From positions 532,633,071 through 532,697,070 of the forward strand of contig VDFB02193867.1 of assembly GCA_007258455.2 (NCBI GenBank): DNA of 64,000 nucleotides, in the 5' to 3' direction. Positions 1-11,636 of this stretch are shown here, piece after piece. Position 1 is the first letter of the stretch; the number at the start of each line of letters is the position of its first letter. A program made the translations under genes and the position numbers. The notes under the pieces were generated by a model. The model saw only the letters and a program-made list of their open reading frames with translations, searched no databases and was not told the DNA's origin. This stretch comes from Sequoia sempervirens (taxonomy: Eukaryota; Streptophyta; Pinopsida; Cupressales; Cupressaceae).

Positions 1-1220
1 ACAAAATCAAACTCTTGATCATTTTCAAACATGTAAGTCAACCTTATATCAACAGCCTATCAATCAACTTATCAAACCATCATCATCCTATACAATGCAT
101 GTCCTAGGATATATCATTCCGAAAATGGGTATAATTTTGGATATCACTTGGATTCTTATCCTATCAAAACACATCCCTTTGGCTGGAGATATGAAGAACA
201 TTGGTTTGTTTACATACTTGATCTTTTCGTTTGAATTATCTTATTGCACTCATTCCAAGGACCTCTCGATGATATCTAAATGAAGGATTTAGAGAGATAG
301 GAATGGGGCAATGATCATTATCTTTTGTCTATTGTGCTTGTTGGACATCCTCGTAAAATAACTTGGTAAATACTTGATTTGTTAGGTACATCCTAGCAAG
401 GTTTTCGTATGTCAAGTGTGAACAAGAATACTCCTATCTGTTTGTCACGTCAAAGTCCATTGCACTAGGTACAACACCATCCTGGTTCTTTATACCTTGA
501 TGCATCGTTTCTGCATGTGTAATCAAACATAAGGTAAGTAGCCCTTTTAAAATCCCAATCCTTGATAAGTAGATCATCTATCTATCATCATCATCTATCA
601 TCATCATCATTTCTAATAAAGTCTTGTCATATCATGGGCTTGTGGTATCCTGTTGTCATCATCTCATTTCCACACTAACATCACTAATGCATCTATCATC
701 CATCCATCTTGCATCCAAAAAACTATCAGCATACCACATATCATTCATATCATACATAATAGGAAACATCGATCATTTCACATACATCACATCATCATAA
801 TATAGATCTGTTAGTCTAAGAATCTCATAAACCATCATCATTTTGCACATCATCTCACATGCATATAGATATGTTAGTCTAAGAATTTGCATAAATCATA
901 CATTTGCATAATCATAGCATATCACATCATCAATCTCATCCACCTCACATCATATCATCATTTAAGTTGTTTAAGATAATATAGATCTATTATTCTAAGC
1001 ATCTTAAAAACATGTCATTTGCATCGTCATCCATAACCATCCATTTTGAACCTCTTTATTGTGAGATCAACCCTCAAATCGAATCTTTTCGCTTGATCTC
1101 TCAAGGGGGCAATGCACCAATGTACTTTCCGCTGGGGCATCTGAAAAAATCAGAAATTTTTTGAATTTTGATCGCGGCAAGTTTATTCTTTGAACCAATG
1201 TAAGAAGTACATTGCTTCAT
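1..1220 (+). other. 3' internal region of LTR element A (non-coding)
   Basis: This stretch lies directly upstream of a polypurine tract and an LTR, so it is read as the 3' end of an element whose 5' part is left of the window. It has no long reading frame and is rich in degenerate catcat/atcatc runs. The wording near 480-520 (a 'ggttctttatacc' type phrase) and the 'gggggcaatg' phrase near 1100 resemble the 3' internal region of element E at 21.2-21.9 kb. The two elements are therefore probably relatives. No protein domain was recognised. Confidence 0.6.
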
Positions 1221-1232
1221 AGAGGGGAAAAA
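1221..1232 (+). other. Polypurine tract of element A
   Basis: The purine run agaggggaaaaa directly abuts a TGTAGACA LTR start. It is the expected plus-strand primer and fixes the element's orientation as plus. Confidence 0.75.
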
Positions 1233-2206
1233 TGTAGACACCCAAAATATGCATATAGGTCAATCCAATGGTTTAATCTAATAATAAAATTTCATCTCTC
1301 ATAAATCATTCAACCTTTATCATGCATCATCCATTTAATTAAATAAACCAAGACTTTATTTAATTAAGTCTCAAAATTCATTATTCTCCCCTTTTGATTT
1401 AAATAAATCCAAATATTTTAGTCAAAAAGGTCAAAGCATCCTAATCATCATCCTAGCTAATTAATCCTAATTAAATCTAATCTAACCATGATTAAATGCT
1501 AAACCTAACCACTTGCATTCTCTAGATTTTGCCACTTGCACCAATAAATCAATTTATTGATTTATTAAATCATCATTTTCACTCAACATGGCATTTATGG
1601 GGAATATTCCCTCAAGTTTGAAAAATATGACAAGTTGATTTGTCCCTCCAACATTGCATTTATTGCTCATTTTCTTGTCCCCCTCTCAAAATTTATTGCA
1701 CAAATTTGAATTTGAAACTCCCTCTCATGGGCACATTTCCCAAATCTTGCACATCCATCAACCAATCACATGATGACAAGTGGCCTCTTTTCATTGGCCT
1801 ATTTTTAGTCCCACATTGGTCTATTTTCAACACTCTTAGCATTTGAAAATCTATAAATAGAGGCTTCATCCTTGATCAAATCCTCCACAATTCTATCATT
1901 TCATCTACAACTTTTATGTAAAGTCACTCTCTTGGTTTGAGAATTGATTTTTCTCTTCATCATATTGGTATTTGCATCATTTCAGATTTTGAGCAAGGAT
2001 TGGGAAAGGGTCATTTGCACATTTGACACCAATCCACTATGGAATAGGTAACTTGTTATTATTCTCATAATTCTTTTAGTTTTCTCTTGTCATTTGTTGC
2101 ATTTTGAAGCATTTACAAGGTATTTCATAGGGGAATTTTGATGGATTTGTGAAATACTAACCTCTACATAAAGTTTCATGTTTGCAAATTTTAATGGATG
2201 CCTACA
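1233..2206 (+). repeat. 3' LTR of element A
   Basis: It starts TGTAGACACC right after the polypurine tract and ends GCCTACA, giving a short TGTAG/CTACA terminal inverted repeat and a length of about 974 bp. The start is close to that of element E (TGTAGACATCC), so A and E likely belong to related families. Sequence immediately right of 2206 belongs to the LTR of element B, which means A inserted into B. The 5' LTR is outside the window, so identity and target duplication cannot be checked. The predicted duplication is gtatc (2207-2211). Confidence 0.8.
1852..1859 (+). promoter_or_regulatory. TATA box in LTR of element A
   Basis: The sequence TATAAATA, followed by gaggc, lies about 620 bp into the LTR in an otherwise plain AT-rich context. 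It is a normal position for the U3/R promoter. Confidence 0.6.
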
Positions 2207-3501
2207 GTATCAACAAAAGTTAAAAGAAAAGTCACTTAATCTCACCAAATCTCACTTTTAGCCATGACTATCCTAGTAGCATAACTGACTCAGTTTAAGG
2301 GCTTTCTCCTCCAAGTTCCCCAAAAAACCTTCCAAAAAAAAAATGATTTAGATACCATTTAAAGGGTTGTTCAACATACATGAAATACTACTATGATTCC
2401 TTCAGACCAAATTAGAGAATCAATAGCATAACCCTACCTTAGGCTAGTGGATTAGCCTTATTTTACAAACGGACTACCTCTTTAACTCTTGAAAATCACC
2501 CAAAAACACTTGAAAGTCATGAATTGTGTCACAAAACCTTAGAATCTCTCACTCATTTGGAGATTTAGGCCTTTTAGCATGCTTCCCCAAGAAACCATTC
2601 TTTTACTCACAAACCCCTAGGGTTTATTGGATCTCACATACCCTAGGCTTATAGTTCCTTAAAATTGCATGAAATAGACTTCAAATGGTATGTGCAAACT
2701 CACAAGATGAAGAACTAAGTCATTCTCTCACCATTTATACAAAACCCTTCATTTGCACACCCCTTTGCATATGGAATCACACTCTTTCAGACCCTAGGGC
2801 TTCATCCATCTACCTACAACTCATTCCCACAAACTTGAAAAAATTAAAAAATCTTAACCTAAACAAAATAGATCACTCCAAAAAGCTACAAAATTAGACA
2901 ACAGGTGGATTGATCATTTCATGCTTTAACTTGACTTAAAACCCCTTATTCTTTGTTATAGGGTAGTTCAAGGAAAGCAATGAGAACTCCCAACAAAATC
3001 AATATTAAAATATTAAAATTGAGGCAAAATAAAGCTAAAACATTCCCTTAAATCATATAATGAATTTCAAAACATTTAGGACCTGTACGGGTCCGTACAA
3101 GATGAACACAGTTCATAAAACATAGGAAATAATAGAGAAAACATTGTATTTAATTGAATTTGATCTCAAAACTTCACCAACAACCTTTCCTCAATCCTTT
3201 AGAGGATTTTTATACATTCTACAATCAGTTTTCACCTATCAAATGGCTATAACCACCTTTTGAAATCCATGACCCTTCATATTCCCTATTTGCACTTTGT
3301 TAATTTTGGACTTAACAACATTACATTTCTTTGTGCAACCTTTATTAATGTAACCCCTAAGACTCAAAACCCTCCAATTACATATTAAATGGTCATTTTA
3401 GACCTTATTTAACATAATAGTCTCAAAACATAGAAAATTCCTAAAGCCTACTCAACAATATTGGAAATTGACAAAAAATATTTAATGGTGCTCCTGCACC
3501 A
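2207..3501 (-). repeat. 3' LTR of element B, truncated by insertion of A
   Basis: It matches 5997-7296 almost end to end, including the shared tatcaacaaaa start and the ggtgctcctgcacca end. The outermost 45 bp, equivalent to 5952-5996, are missing at 2207 where element A begins. The missing piece should lie left of the window beyond A's 5' LTR. Confidence 0.8.
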
Positions 3502-4289
3502 TACACCCGAAGATGGAACTTTTCCAAGTCCCTTGGAAAGATTGAAGTAGTTTTTCCTTGAAATATTCTTCATTGCTCTATCCTTCACATTTTTCTTCAA
3601 TAGGTTCACCTTCCTCAAGTGTATCACTATGCTTATTATTATTGTCTTTGTCTCCTCTTAAACGAGGTTTCACTTCATCAGATTATGTGTGGAGTGTCCT
3701 TCATTTGTTCCCTCATCAAAATATATTGTCACAGTCTTCTTCACACCTGTACACACACTTTCATCTTTTGTCATCAACTTATCTTTTTCCTCTTGCATAG
3801 TACTCTTCCCTATTCTTTGCACTATTCATTGTACATTTACCTTTTGTAACCTTTTTCAAATCTATACACACTTCATTCTTTGTCCAAACAACATCATAAA
3901 CCTTTGTTATCTCATAAATTACCTTATCAACTTTGTAGACTGAGCTGTAACAACATCTTCTAATTTCTTTTTCACTATATTCACAACTACAAGGCACACG
4001 ACTAACCCAACAAGCACTCCTTCACTGATTTCTTATCATCCCATAGGATTTCCATGCTCATGTTGCTTTATACTAGTTTGAGACACTTTTCCATTCATTT
4101 TCTTTGGCCATACAAAGGAATTCTTCTTCCTTTCTATCTGCACATCACCCTTATCCTTCTTATTCACTGTACTAATAGTGCCAAACTATGAATGGGCTGC
4201 TAACCTCATGCTCTAACATTCTTCATTGCTTACATGTTATTTTCTTCCCATCATTATGACCTCACCTTGGTCACTTGTTCCTTCAACCA
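3502..4289 (-). pseudogene. Degraded post-protease region of element B
   Basis: This is minus-strand sequence between the protease remnant and the 3' LTR. A 72-codon open stretch (3997-3779) is the longest piece. No reverse transcriptase, RNase H or integrase motif was seen. No strong polypurine tract was found next to the LTR (the minus strand reads cttcgggtgta), so the exact 3' LTR edge is slightly uncertain. It is probably what remains after a large internal deletion. Confidence 0.45.
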
Positions 4290-4660
4290 ATGGAGTTAGA
4301 ATGAAGGTATTCCCCTTCTTTTCAATACCATATATGTTTTCTCCATGGTAACTGCAAATCTGTCAAATTGTCAGGGTCTCTCAAGCAAAACATGGCAAGA
4401 ACTTGGTAAAATGTCATACACAACTTTATCTTTATAGGGACAAATTTGAAACTCAATAATGGCTTGTTCATTCACCAACATGGTTTTTTTTTCACTAACC
4501 CAAGACACTATATATGGTTTTTGTTTAGGTACCCTTCTAAATGCATTTTTTCAACCATATCATTAGAGACCATATTGTCAGTACATCCAGAATCCATGAT
4601 TACTTTACATAGCTTATTGTTGCATTTAAAAGCATTTGTAAACAAGGATTTTCTCTAAAT
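4290..4660 (-). pseudogene. Retroviral-type aspartic protease remnant of element B
   Basis: Minus-strand translation gives an aspartic protease active-site region, VIMDSGCTDNMVS, with the DSG core at about 4597-4577. It is followed by a typical Ty3/Gypsy protease body: a YKDKVVYDILP-like segment and then LLERP, where LLGRPW is usual. The frame joins the zinc-knuckle frame upstream through a single stop at about 4655, and another stop follows soon after the active site. In an intact element this enzyme cleaves the Gag-Pol polyprotein inside the virus-like particle. Here it is broken. Confidence 0.8.
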
Positions 4661-5858
4661 TTTATCTCCCTCCATGGATGTCTTCAAATTTTGGCTTCTC
4701 ATAATCAACATCTCTCCAACTTCAGAAGTAGCATGGAGAGTATGGGATCTCGAGCTTTCAACTTCATCCTCATAAGAAATTTGGGCTCTCCTTTCAAATT
4801 TATTTTCTCCTCCACTTGATGTGGTCCCACTTTTTTCAAGGAAATTGAAGAAAGGGTGACCAAACTCACCACATTTATAACATATTCCTGAAAAACTCAT
4901 TGAAATCCCTCTTTGGCCTCAAGTTTTTTCTTCCACCTCTCCATCCATCTCTTGACTTAGGTGCGTGTTCCTTACTTTTATTAGCATCTTCATGATCTTC
5001 CTTGGATTGTCTTGGGACTCTACCTCTATTCACATTTACCCCACACCTTCCTTGTCTTTCTTTCCTTCTCTTAATTCTATCTTCTGCCCACATTGCTATT
5101 TGGAAGCATTCTTCTACTATATTAGGTGGGTTCAAGTTGATTTCATCTCTTACATTCAATCTTAAACCACTAAAATATTTGTCTATTCTTTCCAATTCAT
5201 ATTTGTTATAACCTTCTCTTATGCACAAACTATGGAATTCTTTAGTATAATACATCACATCCATCTCCCTTTGGTTCAATTCTTGCAATTTCATGAAAGT
5301 TTGAATAGCATAATCTACTGGTAAAATTTGAGCCTTAACTTTTCATACCTTCCTATCCCAAGAACTTATTTTAGACCTACCTTTCTTGACTCTATCCTTT
5401 TGAACAAAATTCCACCATGGGAGAGCTAGTCCTTTCAACTTTGTCTTTGCATACTTAACCTTCTTGTTGTCATCAATGTCTTCAAATTCAAAAAATTTAT
5501 CTAAGGCATCAATCCATGCCAAAACCTCTTCACTATCCATCTTACCTCTATACATTGGCACATCAACTTTCCCTTTTGGAGTGCTATCACCTTTCACTAC
5601 CTTTAGCATCTTGATCATTCTCCTTTCTTCAGGATCTAAGTCTTCTTCATCATCTTGTACTGGATGGTTTCATTCTTCCCCTTTATCTTCTTTATCACTA
5701 TGGTCTTCATTCACCATTCCTCTTCTTGAGTTCTTTTCCAAGGTTGCTATCCTAGCTATGGTGGCTTCTTATGACTCTCTATAGAGCCTATCCTTCTGTG
5801 ACAAAAAATCTTTCAATTCTTTTATTTCCTTTTCCATTACACTCGCCTTTGGAGGCAT
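4661..5858 (-). pseudogene. Gag remnant of element B with zinc knuckle
   Basis: The likely start is the ATG whose complement is at 5856-5858, giving MPPKASVMEKEIKELK, a coiled-coil-like N-terminus. The capsid-like part (5618-4900) includes MYRGKMDSEEVLAWI and LALPWWNFV, which are hallmarks of the plant retrotransposon gag domain. A basic Arg/Lys/Gly-rich tail precedes a zinc knuckle beginning CYKCGEFGH near 4882. Its final Cys is replaced by Phe. Stops near 5800, 5690 and 5343 and a frameshift near 4900 break the frame. Gag normally packages element RNA in cytoplasmic particles. Confidence 0.8.
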
Positions 5859-5930
5859 CTTTCCCACCTTGCCTTTTCACCTTCCAACCTGCAAAATCAA
5901 ATAAATTACCAAGAAAAAGATCTTATTCCT

Positions 5931-5945
5931 GAAGCTCTAATACCA
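5931..5945 (-). other. Primer-binding site of element B
   Basis: The minus strand reads TGGTATTAGAGCTTC, a one-base variant of the initiator-Met tRNA site TGGTATCAGAGC. It lies six bases inside the 5' LTR edge. This fixes the minus orientation. Confidence 0.75.
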
Positions 5946-5951
5946 CTTTGA

Positions 5952-7296
5952 TGCAATATAGGGGCTAGAAAGCTTCTCACAATGTCAATCAAATGATTAT
6001 CAACAAAAATTTAAAACAAAGTCACTTAATCTCACCAAATCTCACTCTTAACCATGACTATCCTAGTAGTATAACTGATCCGGTTTAAGGGATTTCTGCT
6101 CCAAGTTCCCCAAAACACCTTCCAAAAAAAATAATGATTTAGATACCATTTAAATGGTTTTTCAACATATGTGAAATCATACTATGATTCCTTCAAACCA
6201 AATTAGAGAATCAATAGCATAACTATGCCTTAGGCTAGTGAATTAGCCCTATTTTACAAAGGGACTACCTCTTAAACTCTTGAAAATCATCCAAAAATGC
6301 ATGATAGTCATGAATTGTGTCACAAAACCTTAGAATATCTCTCTCTTTTTTAGATTTAGGCCTTCTAGCATGCTGCCCCAAGAAACCCTTCTTTTACTCA
6401 CAAACCCTTAGGGTTTTTTGGATCTCACATACCCCAAGATTATAGTGCCTTAAAATTGCATGCAATAGACTTCAAATGGTCTGCAAAAACTCACAAGACC
6501 AAGACCTGAGTCATTCTCTCACCATTTATACAAAACCATTCATTTGCACACCCTTTTGCATATGCAATCACACTCTTTCAGACCCTAGGGCTTCATCCAT
6601 CTACCTACAACTCATTCCCATAACCTTGAAAAAATTAAAAACATCTTAACCTACACAAAACAAATCAATCCACCAAGTTATTGAATTAGACACTAGGTGG
6701 ATTGATTATTTCATGTTTTAACTTCACTCAAAACCCCTTATTCTATGTAACAGGGTAGTTTAGGGAAAACAATAAGTGCTTGGGCCAACAAAATAAATTT
6801 TAAACTCTCAAAATGGAGGAAAAATAAAGCTAACATGTGCCATTACACCATCTAATGAATTTCAAAACATTTAGGACCTGTACGGGTTCATACAAGATGA
6901 ATAAAGTTTAGAAAACATAGGAAATAACAGAGAAAATGTTGTATTTGATTAAATTTGATCTCAAAACTTCACCAGAAACCTTTGCTCGAGCCTTTAGAGG
7001 CTTTTTATACATTCTCCAATCATTTTTCACTTGTTAAATGGGTATAACCACCTTTTGAATGGCTTGACTATTCATATTCCCTATTTGCACTTTGTCAATT
7101 TTTGACTTAACAACATTACATTTCTTTGTGCAACCTCTACTAATGTAACCCCTAATACTCAAAACCCTCTAATTACATATTAAATGGCCATTTTAGACCT
7201 TATTTAACATAACAGTCTCAAAACATAGAAAATTCCTGAAGCCTACTCAACAATATTGCAAATTGACAAAATATATTTAATGGTGCTCTTGCACCA
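5952..7296 (-). repeat. 5' LTR of element B
   Basis: On the minus strand it runs from TGGTGCAAGAGCACC to ATATTGCA and is 1345 bp long. It carries many substitutions relative to the copy at 2207-3501, indicating an old insertion. The right flank begins tattt. The matching left target duplication lies outside the window. Confidence 0.75.
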
Positions 7297-7334
7297 TATT
7301 TTAAGATTCCAACTATGATAAGTGTTCAACTAGA

Positions 7335-7700
7335 GTTAGGGTTAGAGTTCAGTAAGTGTTCATTTTGTTTTAGGGCTTAATAAGGATTGAGTTTATGGTT
7401 AGCGTTTAATCAAGGTTCAATTAGAGTTAGCGTATAATTTGGGAAAGAATTTAGTTAGGTTTATGATATATTAGTGTTCAAATATACTTATGCATCACTT
7501 ATAGTTAGGATTAGGGTTAAAAATCAATTAGGCATAGAGATAGGGTTAGGGTTAGAGTTCAATTAGGGTTATGGTTATGGTTAGGGTTAGAGTTAAAGTT
7601 AGGGTTAATATTCAATTAGGACTAGCATCAAGGTTCAATTAGGGTCAAGGATCAATTACAATTACAATTATGGTTAGGGTTAGGATTTAATTAGGGTTAG
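7335..7700 (+). repeat. Degenerate telomere-like array, G-rich strand on plus
   Basis: Imperfect repeats of ttaggg, ttagag, ttatgg and gttcaatt units. The unit is mainly the hexamer TTAGGG and its variants rather than the plant heptamer TTTAGGG. No gene is supported. Short open frames here come from the repeat. Confidence 0.75.
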
Positions 7701-7727
7701 TGTTCTATATCTAATTGCAACACATAT

Positions 7728-7920
7728 CCTAATATTAACCTTAAATATAACCCTATTCCTAACCCTAGCCCTAGCCCTTAAACTTACCTTAACCTTAACC
7801 CTAACCATAATCCTAACCCTAAACCTCACAATAATTATATATCTAACTATAACCCTAAGCTTAACCCTAAAACTAATCTTAACTAAAAGGCTGATTATAA
7901 ACCTAACCCTAACCCTAATA
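7728..7920 (-). repeat. Degenerate telomere-like array, opposite orientation
   Basis: Imperfect cctaac, ccctaa and ccttaa units, the reverse complement of the array at 7335-7700. The G-rich strand is on minus. The pair is separated by only about 25 bp of unrelated sequence. Confidence 0.75.
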
Positions 7921-7956
7921 ATTTTGTCTCCCATGTAGCATTGTGAATGTTACTAT

Positions 7957-7980
7957 CATATATATATATATATATATATA
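7957..7980. repeat. (TA)n microsatellite
   Basis: An uninterrupted TA run of about 24 bp just right of the telomere-like pair. Confidence 0.9.
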
Positions 7981-8015
7981 TTAATTTATAAACACTATAT
8001 ATAAAAATGTCAATA

Positions 8016-8090
8016 GATATCCTTCTTGAGGCATCCATTTTTAAATAATTTGTCACATAAAAATGCAATAGACACCTCGAGAAGGATATC
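8016..8090. repeat. Inverted repeat, 16 bp arms
   Basis: GATATCCTTCTTGAGG at 8016-8031 pairs with CCTCGAGAAGGATATC at 8075-8090 with one mismatch. Each arm is next to a copy of ataaaaatg(t)caatag in direct orientation. It may be a small foldback element or MITE remnant. Confidence 0.7.
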
Positions 8091-9220
8091 CCTAGATGAT
8101 TTTATATATATTATTTATACAATTTTGTCTGGCTTTAAAATTACCAAGAAATATTTTGTTTTATTAAATAATAATGTTATAGTTACATGGTTGGGAGCAT
8201 GATAGTTGTTAAGGAAGAACTCAATAAGTGAATGAGGTTTTAATTTTCAAATTATGTTAGTGTATAGTTTTAATCATACACTTAGGCTTCACAAGCTTCT
8301 TAGTCATCTTTCTTAATTTCACACTTGTTCAAATGAGTTGTTAAGTTTTTTTAGGAGCTTTCATAGATGTGTCACTTATTTTTGACACATCACCCTATTT
8401 CAGGGGGAGAAATTTTCCACCAATCCACCTTTGAGGAGTCCTATCCTCATTTAATGGATAATGGTTGCTCATACCTTTCGTATTTATGTATAGATTTTTC
8501 ATATAATTTCTACGTTGGTTTTTACAAATTGGTGTTAATTGTGCTCGATCAATCTTTTTTTTTATGGTGGTTCTCACAATATATATTTTGAAAAATTTGA
8601 GGTTCTTATTATATTTTTTAATGCATATTGAATTGTTTCTAGTGAATTTTACTTGAGGTGAATTTGTGATGGTGGTAAATTTTCCTTCAATGAATTGAAA
8701 TTGTCATGGCAGTGAATTTTCCCTCAGTGAATTGCTCATGGTTAATTTTCCAATTGATAGTTATATTGTGGGTTAAAATGCATGTTTTGATATAATTGGA
8801 GGAAGTGATTTCCTTTTACTCCTACAATGTCAGGATATGTTGTGATGTAAATGGAGTGAGTGACATTCCATGATTGAAATGTATTTTTTTATTTAGCTTG
8901 GATGAATGAATTTATTTGGTTACTTTAATATGTCCAAATATTTATTGTAAACTAATTGGAATAACTATATATTCAAATAAATATTGCAACTAAATTACAT
9001 TATTGATTGACAGACACACAATCTTACATTTATTTCTCATGTAGTGTATTAGATGAATCAAAAACCTTGCTTAAGTTATTACACATGAACACAATTTAAT
9101 TCTAGTCACCATATTAAGCATTAGACTATTAAAGAATTTATTTTAATCTTATAATGACTTTTTTTTTGCTGAAACATAATGCCTTGTATAATATTTTTAT
9201 TAATTGATATTTCTTGCTCC
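8091..9220. other. AT-rich spacer without a recognisable gene
   Basis: No coding region is supported. It contains a perfect 9 bp stem, GATGTGTCA/TGACACATC (8366-8374 with 8383-8391, 8 nt loop). It also has three loose copies of a tgaattttcc-tca-tgaattg phrase at 8690-8750. It could be host intergenic DNA or an unrecognised old repeat. Confidence 0.5.
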
Positions 9221-9574
9221 TATTAGAAACTAGGAAGATCTAGGAAGATCTAGGATATAAGAAACAAGAAGACAAAGAAATATGTAAAGTAATAATGATT
9301 ATTAATTATTGCATGAATACAATTAAGGATTGAATATCCTTATGTAGACTCAAATGAAATCAACATAAGATCCTTGAATGGTGGAGTTCAGCTTGATATG
9401 TGATGGAGTTATGAATGAGAGATGAGTGAGACAATAGAATGTATGAATCAATTAAATCACTTAATTGATTGAAATGCTTGATTAATGAAATAACACTCAG
9501 ATCACAACTTGATGATCTTTTCCTAAGTTTTCATTGCACTAGAGTAAATTAAGGATGATTAATTTACTCCAACA
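9221..9574 (-). repeat. 3' LTR of element Z
   Basis: On the minus strand it starts TGTTGGAGTAAATTAATC and ends TTTCTAATA, 354 bp. It matches 26294-26639 with scattered differences. The minus-strand purine tract taggggg precedes it at about 9575-9581. Confidence 0.8.
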
Positions 9575-10015
9575 CCCCCTAAATGAAAACTAAGGAGAAG
9601 CAAGAATTGATGAAGGAAAAGAATGCAGTTATCAATGTAGAATGGTTCTTGACATAAGGCATGATGAGGTACCCATGCATAATGAAAAATTCTCAAAAAT
9701 AGAGAAAGATAGAAAACCCAATGGGAAAAAATTATCCTCCAAAAATAGAGAAAGAAAAAAAATGTAGAAGTGAAAGTAGAAGAAAGATAGAAGGAGGAAT
9801 CAAGAACCCCCAAGAACTACTTCTATCACAAAAGTAAAAGATAAATTCCCCCCATGTAGGAGAGAAAGAGAGAGACTTGGAATGCCCCCATAAGATATGA
9901 TGTAGTGCACATAGATGCTTGATGAAGTATATTGAAGAGAATCCATGTGTTGAACCACATTTCTCCCCTTACAAAGAAGGCGAACTAAAAAAGTGTGCAA
10001 ATAATCTTCACATTC

Positions 10016-10171
10016 CTAATATGAACATGCCAAAAGAAGTATAAAGGTCTTTGAATTATGCACAAGATCCAAATACATTGATAATGTCCATAATTTATTC
10101 ATAGAATTCTCAATGATCTCAAAGCCAAAGCTGATGTGTGATGAAGATTCAAGAATAGGAACCATAGGGAT
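10016..10171 (-). pseudogene. C-terminal half of the conserved unknown ORF in element Z
   Basis: The minus-strand frame reads from the E insertion site to a stop at 10016. It includes VPILESSSHISFGFEI, LWTLSMYLDL and HNSKT. The frame continues without a shift from 23383-23530 once E and one target-site copy are discounted. The pattern SS-FGF, then W(T/S)-S, then H-SKT matches the C-terminus of the ORF in C2 (31590-31129). The function is unknown. A 71-codon stretch starting at 10231 extends artificially into the E LTR. Confidence 0.6.
10167..10171. other. Left target-site duplication of element E (GGGAT)
   Basis: GGGAT directly precedes the TGTAGACA start of E and is repeated exactly at 23378-23382. 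Confidence 0.9.
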
Positions 10172-11549
10172 TGTAGACATCCAAATTTGGACACTTAATT
10201 TATCCAAATCTATCACTTTTCGTCTAAACATCCTCTTAGCCTAGTTAATTAAATAATATTACTATTATTTAATTAATATCTTTAATTCTGCTAAATCCCT
10301 AAGGTATTTAATTAATAATTAAATACCTTACCCTCCTTAATCCTCTTTTCATCAAATAAATTAAATAAATATTACATTTATTTAATTCCTCACATGTCAT
10401 TTTCATCTAATCCTAATCCATTTCTTAATCTTTTCATTAAGGATGTGCACATGCCTAATCCTTGATTAGGATGTGTCACATCCTCCAACTTTTGCAAGTT
10501 GGCTTTTAATCCTAATTAGCCCCTAATTATCCTCTAATTACTTATTAATTAAGCCTAATCATTCTCCAAGGAATTTTTAATTCCTTTTTATTTGTCTTAG
10601 ATTCCCCTCCTTTATATGTGAATTTTTTTCATTCACACATCCTTCAAGGCTTCTAGAACCTTGGACTTGTCTACAATCTTCATGTGACCAACCTTGGACT
10701 TGTCACAATCTCCACATGTGACCAAGTCCCACCTTTTTGGAACCCACCTTTTATCCTCTAGATCATCTTATGAATGTGAATTTTTAATTCACATTTATCC
10801 CTCCAACCACCTTTCCTTTTCCTATGTAGATTTTTGAGGAATTCTAAAATTCCTCAAAAGTCCCTTTCACTCCCACTTGGGGACAAGAAACCCCTTTTTG
10901 TGGAAATCCTCTCATCCCCCAAGGTGCATGTCCTTTTCCACCTCATGTACTTTCTTGACACCTCATCTCCACCTCATATCCTCTTGTCCACTTCACCCTC
11001 CACATGTCAAGATGTGAGGGCTTGTGGGTTCTCAACCCACCATAGCCCTTCATCTTGACCTTGTTGGAGCAATCTTGACCCTTGAATTCTCTAGAGAATT
11101 CAAATTCTCCTATAAATACCCCCTCCTCAAGGGAATTTCCGACACTTTAGATTGAAGCAACTACATGCTGCCCATTTGCCTACACAACACTTAGCTATCT
11201 TGCACCCTTATGTTGTCATTTTTCATTCTCAACACTTTGCACTCTCATAACTACATGCTGTCCAAGCCTTTTTCAATCATTCAACCATCTTTGTCCATCA
11301 TTTTACATATTGAAGCTTGCATTATAGTCACTCAATCTATCATTTAAGGAGCACACAACCAATCTAAGCAAGAGCCAATCAAAGAAGTTTCAACAACAAG
11401 GGAGGTAAAAGTGTTTGTGTTTCATTTTATTTGCATTCATTTTCGTTGTAACTCTCTTTTGGCTAATCTTGAGGTGTCCTTGGTGTTTTGTCTTTCATGT
11501 TTCTTAGTTATTTCACACATTTAGAGAATTAGGAATTCCAAGGTATACA
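10172..11549 (+). repeat. 5' LTR of element E
   Basis: From TGTAGACATCC to GGTATACA, 1378 bp. It is nearly identical to 22031-23377 apart from perhaps two dozen substitutions and a few indels, including an extra copy of a roughly 30 bp 'cttggacttgtc' segment near 10690. A 74-codon frame (10834-11058) is repeated intact in the 3' LTR but looks like chance coding in a conserved LTR. Confidence 0.92.
11111..11118 (+). promoter_or_regulatory. TATA box in 5' LTR of element E
   Basis: TATAAATA followed by ccccctcc, about 940 bp into the LTR. It is conserved at 22939-22946 in the other LTR. Confidence 0.7.
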
Positions 11550-11553
11550 TTTA

Positions 11554-11571
11554 TGGCACACCCGGTGGGAC
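11554..11571 (+). other. Primer-binding site of element E
   Basis: TGGCACACCCGGTGGGAC begins four bases after the LTR end. The TGG start and its placement fit a tRNA 3'-end complement. The tRNA species was not assigned. Confidence 0.7.
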
Positions 11572-11636
11572 CCACATACGGGTCTTGCATTTAATCTTTC
11601 TTTGAGTTAAGTTTTCGCAGGAAAAAGCTCGCAGAA

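Larger units (their letters stand above)
2207..7296 (-). mobile_element. Element B, Ty3/Gypsy-like gag-protease element, pol mostly missing
   Basis: A minus-strand LTR retrotransposon. Its LTRs are 2207-3501 (truncated) and 5952-7296. An initiator-Met type primer-binding site sits beside the right LTR, and gag then protease remnants run leftward. Only about 750 bp separate the protease from the left LTR, so reverse transcriptase, RNase H and integrase are absent. This makes it a deletion derivative or a non-autonomous gag-protease element. The gag and protease style fits plant Ty3/Gypsy elements. The frames carry stops and frameshifts, so the copy is dead. Confidence 0.8.

Noticed and set aside
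7335..7920. A true chromosome end
   Set aside because: The arrays are short, degenerate, face each other, and are flanked by retroelements on both sides.
10834..11058. A host gene repeated at 22664-22888
   Set aside because: It is the same segment of the two nearly identical E LTRs. Identity reflects recent insertion.
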